DNA from: Serratia proteamaculans_D
Lineage (GTDB): Bacteria > Pseudomonadota > Gammaproteobacteria > Enterobacterales > Enterobacteriaceae
Length of the DNA stretch: 64,000 nucleotides
NCBI RefSeq assembly: GCF_049959315.1
Contig: NZ_CP188201.1
Strand: one strand, 5' to 3'
The notes under the pieces were generated by a model. That model had not been told where the DNA came from and made no database searches. It saw only the letters and a program-made list of their open reading frames with translations. Position 1 is the first letter of the stretch. The number at the start of each line of letters is the position of its first letter. Both the position numbers and the translations under genes were made by a program. Positions 42,433 to 51,544 of this stretch are shown here, in pieces.

Positions 42433-43122
42433 ATGATGCAACCAGAAGCACTGGACGTTTTGATCGTGGAAGATGAGCCGCAGTTGGCCACGCTGCACGC
42501 CGAGTTTATCGAGCAGAACTTTGCTCTGCGGGTGGTGGCTTATGCCGCCACGCTGGCCGAGGCCAGAGCCAAAGTCAACGCCCACCAGCCACGTCTGATC
42601 CTGCTGGATAACTTTCTGCCGGACGGCCAGGGCATCGAACTGATGGAAGAAGCTGCGGTGAAAAACCCCGGCTGCTCGGTGATCTTCATTACCGCCGCCA
42701 GCGATATGAACACCTGCAGCCAGGCGATCCGCAGCGGTGCCTTCGATTACATCATTAAACCGGTATCCTACAAGCGGCTGCGCAACTCGCTTGAGCGCTT
42801 TATGCAGTTTGTTCAAACCCAGCGCACCTTTAAGGTGATCGACCAAAGCAACGTCGACGCACTGTATAACCTGCAATCCAAACAGTTCTCCAGCGAGCCC
42901 AGTGCCAAGGGCATTGAAACCAACACGCTGGAGTTGGTGCAGGCGCTGTTTATCGAACAGCCGGAGGCAGCGCACGCGGTGGAAGACGTGGTCAAACAGG
43001 TGGGTATCAGCAAAACCACCGCCCGCCGTTATCTGGAATATTGCGTGGCTACCCAGTTCGTGCGCGTAGAGATGATGTACGGCAATATCGGCCATCCACG
43101 CCGCCTGTATCGCAAGGTTTAA
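42433..43122 (+). CDS. CitB/DctR-type response regulator
   Basis: 229 residues. Receiver domain with acidic pair VEDEP, phospho-acceptor Asp 59 in LLDNFLPDG, Thr in FITAAS and Lys in YIIKPVS. The C-terminal DNA-binding half has VVKQVGISKTTARRYLEYC, the HTH of the CitB group. Paired with the preceding kinase; expected to activate the divergent 2HCT gene. Confidence 0.93.
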   Translation: MMQPEALDVLIVEDEPQLATLHAEFIEQNFALRVVAYAATLAEARAKVNAHQPRLILLDNFLPDGQGIELMEEAAVKNPGCSVIFITAASDMNTCSQAIRSGAFDYIIKPVSYKRLRNSLERFMQFVQTQRTFKVIDQSNVDALYNLQSKQFSSEPSAKGIETNTLELVQALFIEQPEAAHAVEDVVKQVGISKTTARRYLEYCVATQFVRVEMMYGNIGHPRRLYRKV

Positions 43123-43223
43123 GCTGACATCTGGCTGTCATATTAAGCGGATAATATGTCTGCGACGATATCCCCTCGATATCGGCACCTGTCGTTGAAA
43201 TTAATGAAATACTGATGACTTTT

Positions 43224-43247
43224 ACCCGGCCTATGGTCGGGTTTTTT
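43224..43247 (+). terminator. Terminator of the two-component operon
   Basis: Stem ACCCG/CGGGT, with inner pairs, followed by TTTTTT at 43242-43247. Confidence 0.7.
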
Positions 43248-43428
43248 ATTGTCTGAATTCAGCGCCGAACGGGGAAATAATACGATTATTACAGCAGGAT
43301 TATTTTTACCTAAAACCAAGCATTTAAGGCGAATATCAGATTCAAATAATTGAATATCCACCGCACTACCATAACCAATCGAAAAGTTGATGTAAATCGC
43401 TAATATCCCATTCATCGGACATTGAGGG

Positions 43429-43456
43429 TTGTCTCAGATATTCACTGTGTTAGGGT
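43429..43456 (+). promoter_or_regulatory. proU-type osmoregulated promoter
   Basis: -35 TTGTCT (43429-43434), 16-base spacer CAGATATTCACTGTGT, -10 TAGGGT (43451-43456). This is nearly the E. coli proU P2 promoter (TTGCCT...TAGGGT, 16-base spacer), which responds to osmolarity and is silenced by H-NS. The rest of 43248-43528 is A+T-rich, with no gene, as expected for an H-NS-bound region. Confidence 0.8.
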
Positions 43457-43528
43457 ATAGGGGACTATTATTTTCTATTGGGACATTTTTTATCGTTTGA
43501 TAATTCATCAGAGGAAACAGCAAATTGC

Positions 43529-44731
43529 ATGGCAATTAAACTCGAAGTAAAGAACCTGTATAAGATATTTGGCGAACATCCGGATCGCGCATTCAAACTG
43601 ATTGAGAAAGGTCTGACAAAAGATCAACTTTTTGAAAAAACCGGGTTATCACTAGGCGTAAAAGACGCCTCTCTGGCCATTGAAGAAGGCGAGATATTCG
43701 TCATCATGGGGCTTTCCGGTTCAGGAAAATCCACCCTGGTACGCCTTCTCAATCGTCTGATAGAACCCACCCGCGGCCAGGTGCTGATTGACGGCGAGGA
43801 TATATCGAAAATATCCGACAGCGCGCTGCGCACCGTACGTCGTAATAAGATCAGTATGGTGTTTCAATCATTCGCTTTAATGCCGCATATGAATGTGTTG
43901 AATAACACCGCATTCGGCATGGAATTAGCCGGCATTCCGCCGCAGGAACGTCAGGAAAAAGCCCTTGAGGCCCTGCGTCAGGTCGGTCTGGAGAATTACG
44001 CTCATTCTTATCCCGATGAACTTTCCGGTGGGATGCGTCAGCGCGTGGGATTAGCCCGTGCCATGGCGAATAATCCGGATATATTATTGATGGATGAAGC
44101 TTTCTCAGCACTTGATCCATTAATTCGTACCGAAATGCAGGATGAACTGGTCAAATTACAGGCCCAACATCAGCGTACCATCGTCTTTATTTCCCATGAT
44201 TTGGACGAAGCTATGCGTATTGGCGATCGTATTGCCATTATGCAGGGCGGTGAGGTGATTCAGGTCGGCACGCCGGAGGAAATATTAAATAATCCGGCCA
44301 ACGATTATGTACGCACCTTCTTCCGTGGCGTAGATGTCAGCCATGTTTTCAGCGCCAAGGATATCGCCAAGCGTCGTCCGGTCGCGCTTATTCGTAAAAC
44401 CCCCGGTTTTGGTCCGCGCTCAGCATTACAGCTGCTGCGCGATGAAGACCGTGATTATGGTTATGTTGTTGAACGCGGAAAGAAATTTATCGGCGTGGTG
44501 TCGGTAGATTCACTCAAGCAGGCGCTGGCAGCCAACCAGACGCTGGATGACGCCCTGCTGGAAGCTCCCGCCCCGGTACCGGCCGACATGCCGCTAAGCG
44601 AACTGATTTCATTGGTCGCTCTGGCGCCTTGCGCGGTACCTGTGGTCTGCGAAGAAAATAACTATATCGGAATTATTTCCAAGGCCATGCTGTTGCAGGC
44701 CCTGGATAAAGAGGGCCCAACGAATGAGTGA
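43529..44731 (+). CDS. proV: Glycine betaine/proline ABC transporter ATPase ProV
   Basis: 400 residues from ATG 43529 (MAIKLEVKNLYKIFGEHP), behind GAGGAAACAG; the in-frame extension to 43478 overlaps the promoter region and was rejected. Walker A GLSGSGKST, Q-loop MVFQSFALMPH, signature LSGGMRQRVGLARA, Walker B ILLMDEAFSALDP. C-terminal tandem CBS domains (about 280-400) sense ionic strength. It energises uptake of osmoprotectants at the inner membrane with ProW and ProX. Confidence 0.97.
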   Translation: MAIKLEVKNLYKIFGEHPDRAFKLIEKGLTKDQLFEKTGLSLGVKDASLAIEEGEIFVIMGLSGSGKSTLVRLLNRLIEPTRGQVLIDGEDISKISDSALRTVRRNKISMVFQSFALMPHMNVLNNTAFGMELAGIPPQERQEKALEALRQVGLENYAHSYPDELSGGMRQRVGLARAMANNPDILLMDEAFSALDPLIRTEMQDELVKLQAQHQRTIVFISHDLDEAMRIGDRIAIMQGGEVIQVGTPEEILNNPANDYVRTFFRGVDVSHVFSAKDIAKRRPVALIRKTPGFGPRSALQLLRDEDRDYGYVVERGKKFIGVVSVDSLKQALAANQTLDDALLEAPAPVPADMPLSELISLVALAPCAVPVVCEENNYIGIISKAMLLQALDKEGPTNE

Positions 44732-45848
44732 TACTACACAGGATCCATGGGCCACTGCGCCTGCCGACGCCGGCGCCAGTGCCGCACCGGCCACTGACGC
44801 TGCAAATTCAGCGGCTCCCGCCGGCGATGCCTGGTCCAGCGCGCCGCCACCGGCAAGCCATGACGCCGCTAATCAGGCCGCTCAAGGTTCCGACTGGCTT
44901 AACAGCGCACCGGCCCAGCCGGAGCATTTCAACCTGCTGGATCCGTTCCACAAGACCTGGGTGCCGTTTGACTCCTGGGTAACCCACGGTATTGATTGGC
45001 TGGTGCTGCACTTTCGCCCGCTGTTTCAGGGGATCCGCGTCCCGGTCGACTTTATCCTCAGCGGTTTTCAACAGCTGCTGCTGGGTATGCCGGCACCCGT
45101 AGCCATTTTGCTGTTCTCGCTGATTGCCTGGCAGCTCTCCAGCCTCGGTATGGGGGCCGCCACGCTGGTCTCACTGATTGCCATCGGCGCTATTGGTGCC
45201 TGGTCACAGGCCATGGTGACGCTGGCGCTGGTATTGACCGCCCTGTTCTTCTGTATCGTCATCGGCTTGCCACTCGGCATCTGGCTGGCGCGCAGCAAGC
45301 ACGCAGGCAAGGTCATACGACCGTTACTGGACGCCATGCAAACCACGCCGGCCTTCGTCTATCTGGTGCCGATCGTCATGCTGTTCGGTATAGGTAACGT
45401 GCCGGGGGTGGTGGTGACCATTATCTTCGCCCTGCCGCCCATCGTGCGTCTGACCATTCTGGGCATTAAGCAGGTGCCGGAAGATCTGATTGAAGCCGCG
45501 GAATCCTTTGGTGCCAGCCCACGCCAACTGCTGTTTAAAGTGCAGTTGCCATTGGCAATGCCGACCATTATGGCCGGGGTAAACCAAACGCTGATGCTGG
45601 CACTGTCGATGGTGGTGATCGCCTCGATGATCGCCGTAGGCGGTCTGGGCCAGATGGTGCTGCGCGGAATCGGTCGCCTCGATATGGGGCTGGCCGCCGT
45701 CGGCGGGGTCGGTATCGTGATCCTGGCGATTATTCTCGACCGCCTCACCCAGTCGCTGGGGCGCGATCGCCGCAGTAAAGGCATGGGGCGTTGGTACGCA
45801 CACGGCCCCATCGGCCTGGTCACCCGGCCCTTCATCAAAAAGCCTTAA
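44724..45848 (+). CDS. proW: Glycine betaine/proline ABC permease ProW
   Basis: 374 residues, overlapping proV by 8 bp. A long Ala/Pro/Ser-rich hydrophilic N-terminus (about 1-65), longer than in E. coli (354-residue protein), precedes the conserved LDPFHKTWVPFDSWVT and the permease core. EAAESFGASPRQLLFKVQLPLAMP is the EAA loop that contacts ProV. Inner membrane. Confidence 0.97.
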   Translation: MSDTTQDPWATAPADAGASAAPATDAANSAAPAGDAWSSAPPPASHDAANQAAQGSDWLNSAPAQPEHFNLLDPFHKTWVPFDSWVTHGIDWLVLHFRPLFQGIRVPVDFILSGFQQLLLGMPAPVAILLFSLIAWQLSSLGMGAATLVSLIAIGAIGAWSQAMVTLALVLTALFFCIVIGLPLGIWLARSKHAGKVIRPLLDAMQTTPAFVYLVPIVMLFGIGNVPGVVVTIIFALPPIVRLTILGIKQVPEDLIEAAESFGASPRQLLFKVQLPLAMPTIMAGVNQTLMLALSMVVIASMIAVGGLGQMVLRGIGRLDMGLAAVGGVGIVILAIILDRLTQSLGRDRRSKGMGRWYAHGPIGLVTRPFIKKP

Positions 45849-45905
45849 TTGATTGCCCTGCCCCCGGCCAGCGTCGGGGGCACCGATAAAATCGAAGGAA
45901 CCACT

Positions 45906-46901
45906 ATGCGCTCGACAGGAATTTGGGCTTTGGCCCTGACTTCATTGCTTGGCACACAGGCGTTCGCCGTCGAACTTCCCGGCAAAGGCGTCACGGTTAA
46001 ACCCTTGCAAAGTACCCTCGCCGAAGAAAGCTTCCAGACCGAACTGGTCAACCGTGCCCTGACCAAGCTGGGCTATGACGTCCAGCCGACCGGTGAGGTG
46101 GAATACAACATCGCCTATACCTCTATCGCCTCCGGTGATGCCACCTATATGGCGGTGAACTGGGATCCACTGCAAACCGACATGTACCAAAGCGCCGGCG
46201 GCGACAAAAAGTTTTATCGCCAGGGGGCCTATATCACTAATGCGGCACAGGGTTATCTGATCGACAAGAAAACCGCCGACCAATACCACATCCACGATAT
46301 TTCGCAGTTGAAAGATCCCAAGCTGGCCAGGCTGTTTGACGCCGACGGTGACGGCAAGGCCGATCTGGCCGGTTGTGAACCCGGCTGGGTGTGCGGCAGT
46401 GCGATCAACACCCAAATCAAGGCCTATGGTCTGAACGATACGGTGACCCAAAACCAGGGCAACTACGCCGCCATCATCGCCGACACCCTGACCCGCTACA
46501 AACAGGGTAAGCCCGTACTTTACTTCACCTGGACGCCGTACTGGGTCAGCGACGAACTGGTGCCCGGCCGCGATGTAGTCTGGCTGACCGTGCCGTTCTC
46601 CGCCAATCCGGGCAGTTTGAAAGACAAGGATACCGCGTTGCCGAACGGCAAAAATTACGGTTTCTTTGTTAATAACGAACACATCGTCGCCAACAAGCAA
46701 TGGGCGCGGGACAACCCGGCGGCGGCCAAGCTGTTCGCCATCATGCAGTTGCCGTTGGCGGACGTAAATGCGCAGAACCTGCGGATGCACAAGGGCGAGA
46801 ACAGCGCCGACGATATACAACGCCACGTAGACGGCTGGATTAAAGCCCACCAGGCCACCTTTGACGGCTGGGTCAGCACTGCTGCTGCGGCAGCGAAATA
46901 A
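45906..46901 (+). CDS. proX: Glycine betaine-binding protein ProX, first copy (diverged)
   Basis: 331 residues from ATG 45906, behind GAAGGAACC. Signal peptide ending QAFA (about 21). Ligand-site segments: AVNWDPL, CEPGWVCGSAIN (with the disulfide Cys pair) and FTWTPYWVSDELVPG, supplying the three-tryptophan cage for betaine. It differs from E. coli ProX more than the second copy does (for example GWVCGSAINTQIKAYGLNDT where the second has GWGCEAAINHHIKAYGLDKT). It follows proW by 57 bp, so is in the proU operon. Periplasmic. Confidence 0.93.
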   Translation: MRSTGIWALALTSLLGTQAFAVELPGKGVTVKPLQSTLAEESFQTELVNRALTKLGYDVQPTGEVEYNIAYTSIASGDATYMAVNWDPLQTDMYQSAGGDKKFYRQGAYITNAAQGYLIDKKTADQYHIHDISQLKDPKLARLFDADGDGKADLAGCEPGWVCGSAINTQIKAYGLNDTVTQNQGNYAAIIADTLTRYKQGKPVLYFTWTPYWVSDELVPGRDVVWLTVPFSANPGSLKDKDTALPNGKNYGFFVNNEHIVANKQWARDNPAAAKLFAIMQLPLADVNAQNLRMHKGENSADDIQRHVDGWIKAHQATFDGWVSTAAAAAK

Positions 46902-46952
46902 TCCCGACGTGCCGGAAATCCCGGCTTCATAACATAAAAAAGGTATTTCACT

Positions 46953-47954
46953 ATGCGCACTACAGGAATCTGGGCGGTTGCCCTTACCACATTGATTAGC
47001 TCACAGGCGGTTTCCGCCGCGGACTTGCCGGGTAAAGGCATTAGCGTTCAGCCGGTGCAAAGCACCATATCTGAAGAAACCTTCCAGACGCTGCTGGTCA
47101 GCAAAGCACTGGAAAAGTTGGGCTATGACGTCAAGGACACCCGTGAAGTGGACTATAACGTCGCCTACACGTCGATCGCCTCTGGCGACGCCACCTTCCT
47201 GGCGGTGAACTGGGATCCGCTGCACGCCGATCAGTACAAGGCCGCCGGCGGCGACGCCAAGTTTTACCGTGAAGGGGTTTACGTCAACGGCGCGGCGCAG
47301 GGCTACCTGATCGACAAAAAAACCGCCGATAAGTACCACATCACCAACGTTGAGCAGTTGAAAGATCCGAAGATCGCCAAGCTGTTTGACACCAACGGTG
47401 ACGGCAAGGCCGATTTGACCGGTTGTACGCCGGGCTGGGGCTGCGAAGCGGCGATTAACCACCACATCAAGGCCTACGGCCTGGATAAGACCGTCGAGCA
47501 CAACCAGGGCAACTACGCGGCGATGATTGCCGACACCATTACTCGCTACAAGGAAGGCAAACCGGTGCTGTATTACACCTGGACGCCGTACTGGGTGAGT
47601 GACGTGCTGGTACCGGGCCGTGACGTCGTTTGGCTGCAGGTGCCGTTCTCCGCCATGCCGGGCGAGCTGAAAGATATGGATACCAAGTTGCCAAATGGTG
47701 CCAACTATGGTTTCCCGGTGAACACCATGCGCATCGCTGCCAACAAGAAATGGGCCGAAGCCAACCCGGCAGCCGCCAAGCTGTTTGCCATCATGAAGCT
47801 GCCGATTAGCGACGTGAATGCGCAGAACCTGCGGATGCATGAAGGTCAGGCGTCAGAAGCCGATATCCAGGGCCACGTTAATGGCTGGATCAAGGCGCAT
47901 CAGGCCACCTTTGACGGCTGGGTGAAAACCGCCGCCGAAGCCGCCAAGAAGTAA
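46953..47954 (+). CDS. proX: Glycine betaine-binding protein ProX, second copy (canonical)
   Basis: 333 residues, ATG 46953 behind AAAAAAGG. Signal peptide ending VSAA (about 23). Closely follows E. coli ProX (NGAAQGYLIDKKTADKY, LTGCTPGWGCEAAIN, YYTWTPYWVSD, NGANYGFPVNTM). The 51-bp gap after the first proX has a small hairpin (GCCGG/CCGGC) but no convincing terminator, so both are probably one transcript. Both copies keep the binding Trp residues. Confidence 0.95.
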   Translation: MRTTGIWAVALTTLISSQAVSAADLPGKGISVQPVQSTISEETFQTLLVSKALEKLGYDVKDTREVDYNVAYTSIASGDATFLAVNWDPLHADQYKAAGGDAKFYREGVYVNGAAQGYLIDKKTADKYHITNVEQLKDPKIAKLFDTNGDGKADLTGCTPGWGCEAAINHHIKAYGLDKTVEHNQGNYAAMIADTITRYKEGKPVLYYTWTPYWVSDVLVPGRDVVWLQVPFSAMPGELKDMDTKLPNGANYGFPVNTMRIAANKKWAEANPAAAKLFAIMKLPISDVNAQNLRMHEGQASEADIQGHVNGWIKAHQATFDGWVKTAAEAAKK

Positions 47955-47961
47955 TCGTACA

Positions 47962-47986
47962 GGGGTGCAGTTCTCCACTGCGCCCC
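47962..47986. terminator. Probable terminator of proVWXX
   Basis: Nine-pair stem GGGGTGCAG/CTGCGCCCC with one G:T pair and loop TTCTCCA, between proX and the converging LysR gene. Only a short pyrimidine tract (GTTCTCTTC) follows. Confidence 0.55.
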
Positions 47987-47993
47987 GTTCTCT

Positions 47994-48872
47994 TCATTCA
48001 GCAATATCTATCCCACTAAACTGCAAAAAACGCTCGGCGGTTCTGGACAGTTGCTGCGGCCATACGCAGTACACCTGTCGTCGCGGACCGTCCTCAATCG
48101 GGATTGATACCAGCGAACTCAAACGTTGCGCCGTAGAAATCGGCACAATGCCCGCCGCCAAACCACGCCGCACCAAATTCTCCAACCATTCAATATGATC
48201 AATTTCAAAACTGACATGCCGCTTGATACCTGCGGCCTGAAACGCGCGGTCGGTTTGCCGCCGGGCGCCGGTGCCGCTGTAAAAGTCCACCAGCGGCACT
48301 TCCGACAGGGTTTGCAGATTGACCCGCTGACGGCTGGCCAGCGGATGCTGCGACGCCACCAGTGCAACCAGCGGCTCATCGGTTAGCTGCCGATGCGACA
48401 CTGGCAGCATATCGATATCCCCCGGCCAGATACCGACAAACGCCACGTCGGTTTTTTGTTGGCGGACGTCTTCCAGCAATTCTTCGCTCATGCCTACGTA
48501 CAGCCGGATATTCACCGCCGGATAGTGGCGATGGAAGTTGCCCAGTTTTTCGGTCAGATCAATCGCGTTTATGGTCGAAATAGTGCCAATGGTCAGGGTG
48601 CCGGATACCGTGCCGCTGGCCGCGAGCACTTCTTCCACCAGCGTCTGCTTCGCCGCCAGTAGCCGTTGTGCCGGCTGAATAAACGCCTGCCCGGCGGTAG
48701 TCAGTCTGACCCGGCGGGAGGTACGTTCAAACAATGCACAGCCCAGTTCCTCCTCCAGTTTGGCTATCTGGTGGCTAAGGGCTGACTGTACCGTATGGCA
48801 GCGCTGTGCCGCTCGGGTAAAGCTCTGCTCTTCGGCTACCGCCAGCGCAAAGCGGATCTGTTTCAGGTTCAT
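47994..48872 (-). CDS. LysR-type transcriptional regulator
   Basis: 292 residues. HTH QSFTRAAQRCHTVQSALSHQIAKLEEELGCALFERTSRRVRLT; effector domain with VDFYSGTGARRQTDRAFQAAG. Divergent (103-bp spacer) from the ygaY-like MFS gene, which it probably controls. Confidence 0.92.
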   Translation of the reverse strand: MNLKQIRFALAVAEEQSFTRAAQRCHTVQSALSHQIAKLEEELGCALFERTSRRVRLTTAGQAFIQPAQRLLAAKQTLVEEVLAASGTVSGTLTIGTISTINAIDLTEKLGNFHRHYPAVNIRLYVGMSEELLEDVRQQKTDVAFVGIWPGDIDMLPVSHRQLTDEPLVALVASQHPLASRQRVNLQTLSEVPLVDFYSGTGARRQTDRAFQAAGIKRHVSFEIDHIEWLENLVRRGLAAGIVPISTAQRLSSLVSIPIEDGPRRQVYCVWPQQLSRTAERFLQFSGIDIAE

Positions 48873-48975
48873 GGCATCTATCGCAAAATGAGATTAATCA
48901 AATGAAAATTATACATTGGTTTAACGCGCTGTCCTGCCCGATACTGCGCCCAACTTCTTTCTGTGATTAAAAACC

Positions 48976-50175
48976 ATGAGCCAACAACATTCACAGCCGG
49001 GTCTCAGCCCGGCGCTGATCGTGCTGATCGCCATCGCCACCGGTCTGGCGGTCGCCAGTAACTATTACGCCCAGCCGCTGCTGGAAACCATCGCCCAAAA
49101 CTTCGATTTATCGGTGAATCAGGCCGGCTTTATCGTCACTGCCGCCCAGTTGGGCTACGCCGTTGGCCTGCTGTTGCTGGTGCCACTCGGCGATATGTTT
49201 GAACGCCGCGGACTGATCGTCTTTATGACACTGCTGGCGGCGGGCGGCATGCTGATCACCGCCAGTTCCACGACCTTGCCGATGATGATCCTCGGTACCG
49301 CGCTCACCGGGCTATTCTCGGTGGTCGCACAAATCCTGGTGCCGCTGGCGGCGACGCTGGCACACCCGGAAAAACGCGGCAAAACCGTCGGTATTATCAT
49401 GAGCGGACTGCTGCTCGGCATCTTGCTGGCACGCACCGTGGCCGGAGCGCTGGCGTCGATCGGCGGCTGGCGCACCATTTACTGGGTCGCCAGCGTACTG
49501 ATGATCCTGATGGCGCTGATCCTGTGGCGCGCCCTGCCGCGCTACAAGCAGCATTCGGGGCTGAATTACCCGCAGTTGCTGAAATCGATCTTCACCCTGT
49601 TTTGCGGTACTCCGCTGCTGCGCACCCGCGCAATACTCGGGGCGCTGTCGTTCGCCAATTTCAGCGTGCTATGGACCTCGATGGCCTTTTTACTGGCGGC
49701 TCCGCCGTTTGGTTATTCCGAAGGGGTAATCGGTCTGTTCGGCCTGGTCGGCGCTGCCGGTGCGCTGGCAGCTTCACGCGCCGGACATTTGGCGGATCAG
49801 GGCAAGGCCGGGTTAACCACCAGCGTGGGCCTGGTGCTGTTGCTGCTTTCATGGATACCCATCGCTTTCGCTAAACAATCGTTATGGGCATTGATCGCCG
49901 GTATTCTGATCCTCGACCTGGCGGTACAAGCCGTACACGTCACCAATCAGAGCGTGATTTACCGCATTATGCCGGAAGCGCGCAACCGTCTGACCGCCGG
50001 CTATATGACAAGCTATTTTATCGGTGGGGCACTCGGCTCGCTGCTGTCCGCTTCAGCCTATCAACATGCGGGCTGGACCGGCGTTGCCGCTGCCGGGGGC
50101 GTTTTGTGCCTGCTCAACCTGCTGACCTGGTGGTGCGGCAAGCACCATGATCCGCAGGGACCGGCGACAATCTGA
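48976..50175 (+). CDS. MFS efflux transporter, YgaY-like
   Basis: 399 residues, twelve hydrophobic helices. GLAVASNYYAQPLLETIAQNF, motif A-like LGDMFERRGLIV and DLAVQAVHVTNQSVIYRIMPEARNRLTAGYM mark the YgaY/YfnC-type group of MFS exporters. In E. coli ygaY is a disrupted gene at this same position (between proX and ygaZ); here the frame is complete, so the ancestral form is kept. Substrate unknown. Confidence 0.87.
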   Translation: MSQQHSQPGLSPALIVLIAIATGLAVASNYYAQPLLETIAQNFDLSVNQAGFIVTAAQLGYAVGLLLLVPLGDMFERRGLIVFMTLLAAGGMLITASSTTLPMMILGTALTGLFSVVAQILVPLAATLAHPEKRGKTVGIIMSGLLLGILLARTVAGALASIGGWRTIYWVASVLMILMALILWRALPRYKQHSGLNYPQLLKSIFTLFCGTPLLRTRAILGALSFANFSVLWTSMAFLLAAPPFGYSEGVIGLFGLVGAAGALAASRAGHLADQGKAGLTTSVGLVLLLLSWIPIAFAKQSLWALIAGILILDLAVQAVHVTNQSVIYRIMPEARNRLTAGYMTSYFIGGALGSLLSASAYQHAGWTGVAAAGGVLCLLNLLTWWCGKHHDPQGPATI

Positions 50176-50295
50176 TTAGCAAGCGAATAGTCATATTGGG
50201 AATTTATTAGCGCCGCAGGGTATAAACATTACTTACTCTCTGGTAATGTTCTGCAGATGAACTATTGATCTCTCTATCCTGCGACACTAATAAAA

Positions 50296-51042
50296 ATGCA
50301 AAGCCAAGCTGCAGAAAACCTCAATCCCCCAGCCGTCAGTTCTACCTTCACCCACGGCATTGTCGACAGTTTACCGATCGTCATCGGCTATGTGCCGGTG
50401 GCCTTTGCCTTTGGCCTGAGCGCCGTTAAGCTGGGGTTCTCCCCACTGGAGAGCATCTTCTTTTCCTGCGTTATCTATGCAGGTGCCAGCCAGTTCGTGA
50501 TCACCGCCCTGCTGAGCGCCGGCATGTCGCTGTGGGTTTCCGCGCTGACCGTGATGGCCATGGATATCCGGCATCTGCTGTATGGTCCCGCGCTGCGCCA
50601 CCGCATCGTCTCACGCATGTCGGGCGGTAAAACCGCACTCTGGGCCTTCGGCCTGACCGACGAAGTGTTCGCTGCCGCTACCGCCAAACTGATGCGCAAT
50701 AACCGCAGCTGGAGCGAGAACTGGATGCTCGGCATTTCACTGTGCTCCTGGCTGTCGTGGGTAGCGGGCACCGCCATCGGTGCACTGTTCGGTAACGGGC
50801 CGCTGGACCAATACCCGGCGATTGAAGCCTCGTTGACCTTTATGCTGCCGGCGTTGTTCCTCAGCTTCCTGCTGGCCGCCTTCAGGCGTCCACAAAGCCT
50901 GACTATCTTCGCCGCACTGGCTGGCGCGCTGCTCGGCGTGGTGCTGTTTTCCATTCCCGTCGCCATTTTAGCCGGCATCAGCGCCGGCTGTATTGCCGCC
51001 CTGTTCCAACCCACCGCAACGGAGGCTATCGATGAACACTGA
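50296..51042 (+). CDS. ygaZ: L-valine exporter large subunit YgaZ (AzlC)
   Basis: 248 residues. AzlC-family membrane protein with GYVPVAFAFGLSAVKLGFSPLES, VMAMDIRHLLYG and FGLTDEVFA. With YgaH it forms the branched-chain amino acid (L-valine) exporter. Stop overlaps the ygaH start by 11 bp. Confidence 0.94.
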   Translation: MQSQAAENLNPPAVSSTFTHGIVDSLPIVIGYVPVAFAFGLSAVKLGFSPLESIFFSCVIYAGASQFVITALLSAGMSLWVSALTVMAMDIRHLLYGPALRHRIVSRMSGGKTALWAFGLTDEVFAAATAKLMRNNRSWSENWMLGISLCSWLSWVAGTAIGALFGNGPLDQYPAIEASLTFMLPALFLSFLLAAFRRPQSLTIFAALAGALLGVVLFSIPVAILAGISAGCIAALFQPTATEAIDEH

Positions 51043-51385
51043 TGTGGTGGTGATTGGCCTGGTGGTCGGTTGCGCTAATTACCTGTTCCGTTACTTGCCC
51101 TTACGCCTGGCACCGGCGCGTGCCCAACCGGGCATTAAACGCGGTAAAACCGCGCTGTTGCTCGACAGCATTGGTATCGCCTCCATTTGCGCACTGTTGG
51201 TGGTATCCAGCACGCCGGTGGTGATGCGTGAACCAGACAAGCTGTGGCCGACGCTGCTCGGCTTCGCCGCTCTGGGGCTATGCTTTTACCGCAGCAAAAG
51301 CATCATTCTGTCTACCTTGATCGGTGCACTCGCCTTTGGCATAACGTTAAAAATATTTATGATTTTCGGTCCTGCCAGCCTTTGA
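51032..51385 (+). CDS. ygaH: L-valine exporter small subunit YgaH (AzlD)
   Basis: 117 residues, ATG 51032 behind GGAGG. Four hydrophobic helices, AzlD family (GCANYLFRYLPLRL near the start). Partner of YgaZ in the inner membrane. The roughly 145 bp following hold the mprA promoter. Confidence 0.93.
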   Translation: MNTDVVVIGLVVGCANYLFRYLPLRLAPARAQPGIKRGKTALLLDSIGIASICALLVVSSTPVVMREPDKLWPTLLGFAALGLCFYRSKSIILSTLIGALAFGITLKIFMIFGPASL

Positions 51386-51544
51386 TTTTATCCGTCATCC
51401 CCATTCTGAGCTGTCGCTCGCCAATGGGGCGTTGACAAATAACTTACAAATGACACGAATTGCTAAATTATTCGCACGGCTGAAGATTTACATTATTAAT
51501 CACTATCGTTACTATCTCGAACGAAATTAATGAGGCCCCAAATT

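Noticed and set aside
43143..43415. 90-codon minus-strand frame upstream of proV
   Set aside because: It crosses the terminator of the two-component operon and the A+T-rich proU control region; no ribosome site or similarity.
46902..46952. Terminator between the two proX genes
   Set aside because: Only a five-pair stem without a T-run; more likely a processing or stability hairpin, so the genes were kept in one operon.
45942..47840. Two long minus-strand open frames opposite both proX copies
   Set aside because: They mirror each other only because the proX genes are duplicates; the plus-strand proteins have signal peptides and known motifs.
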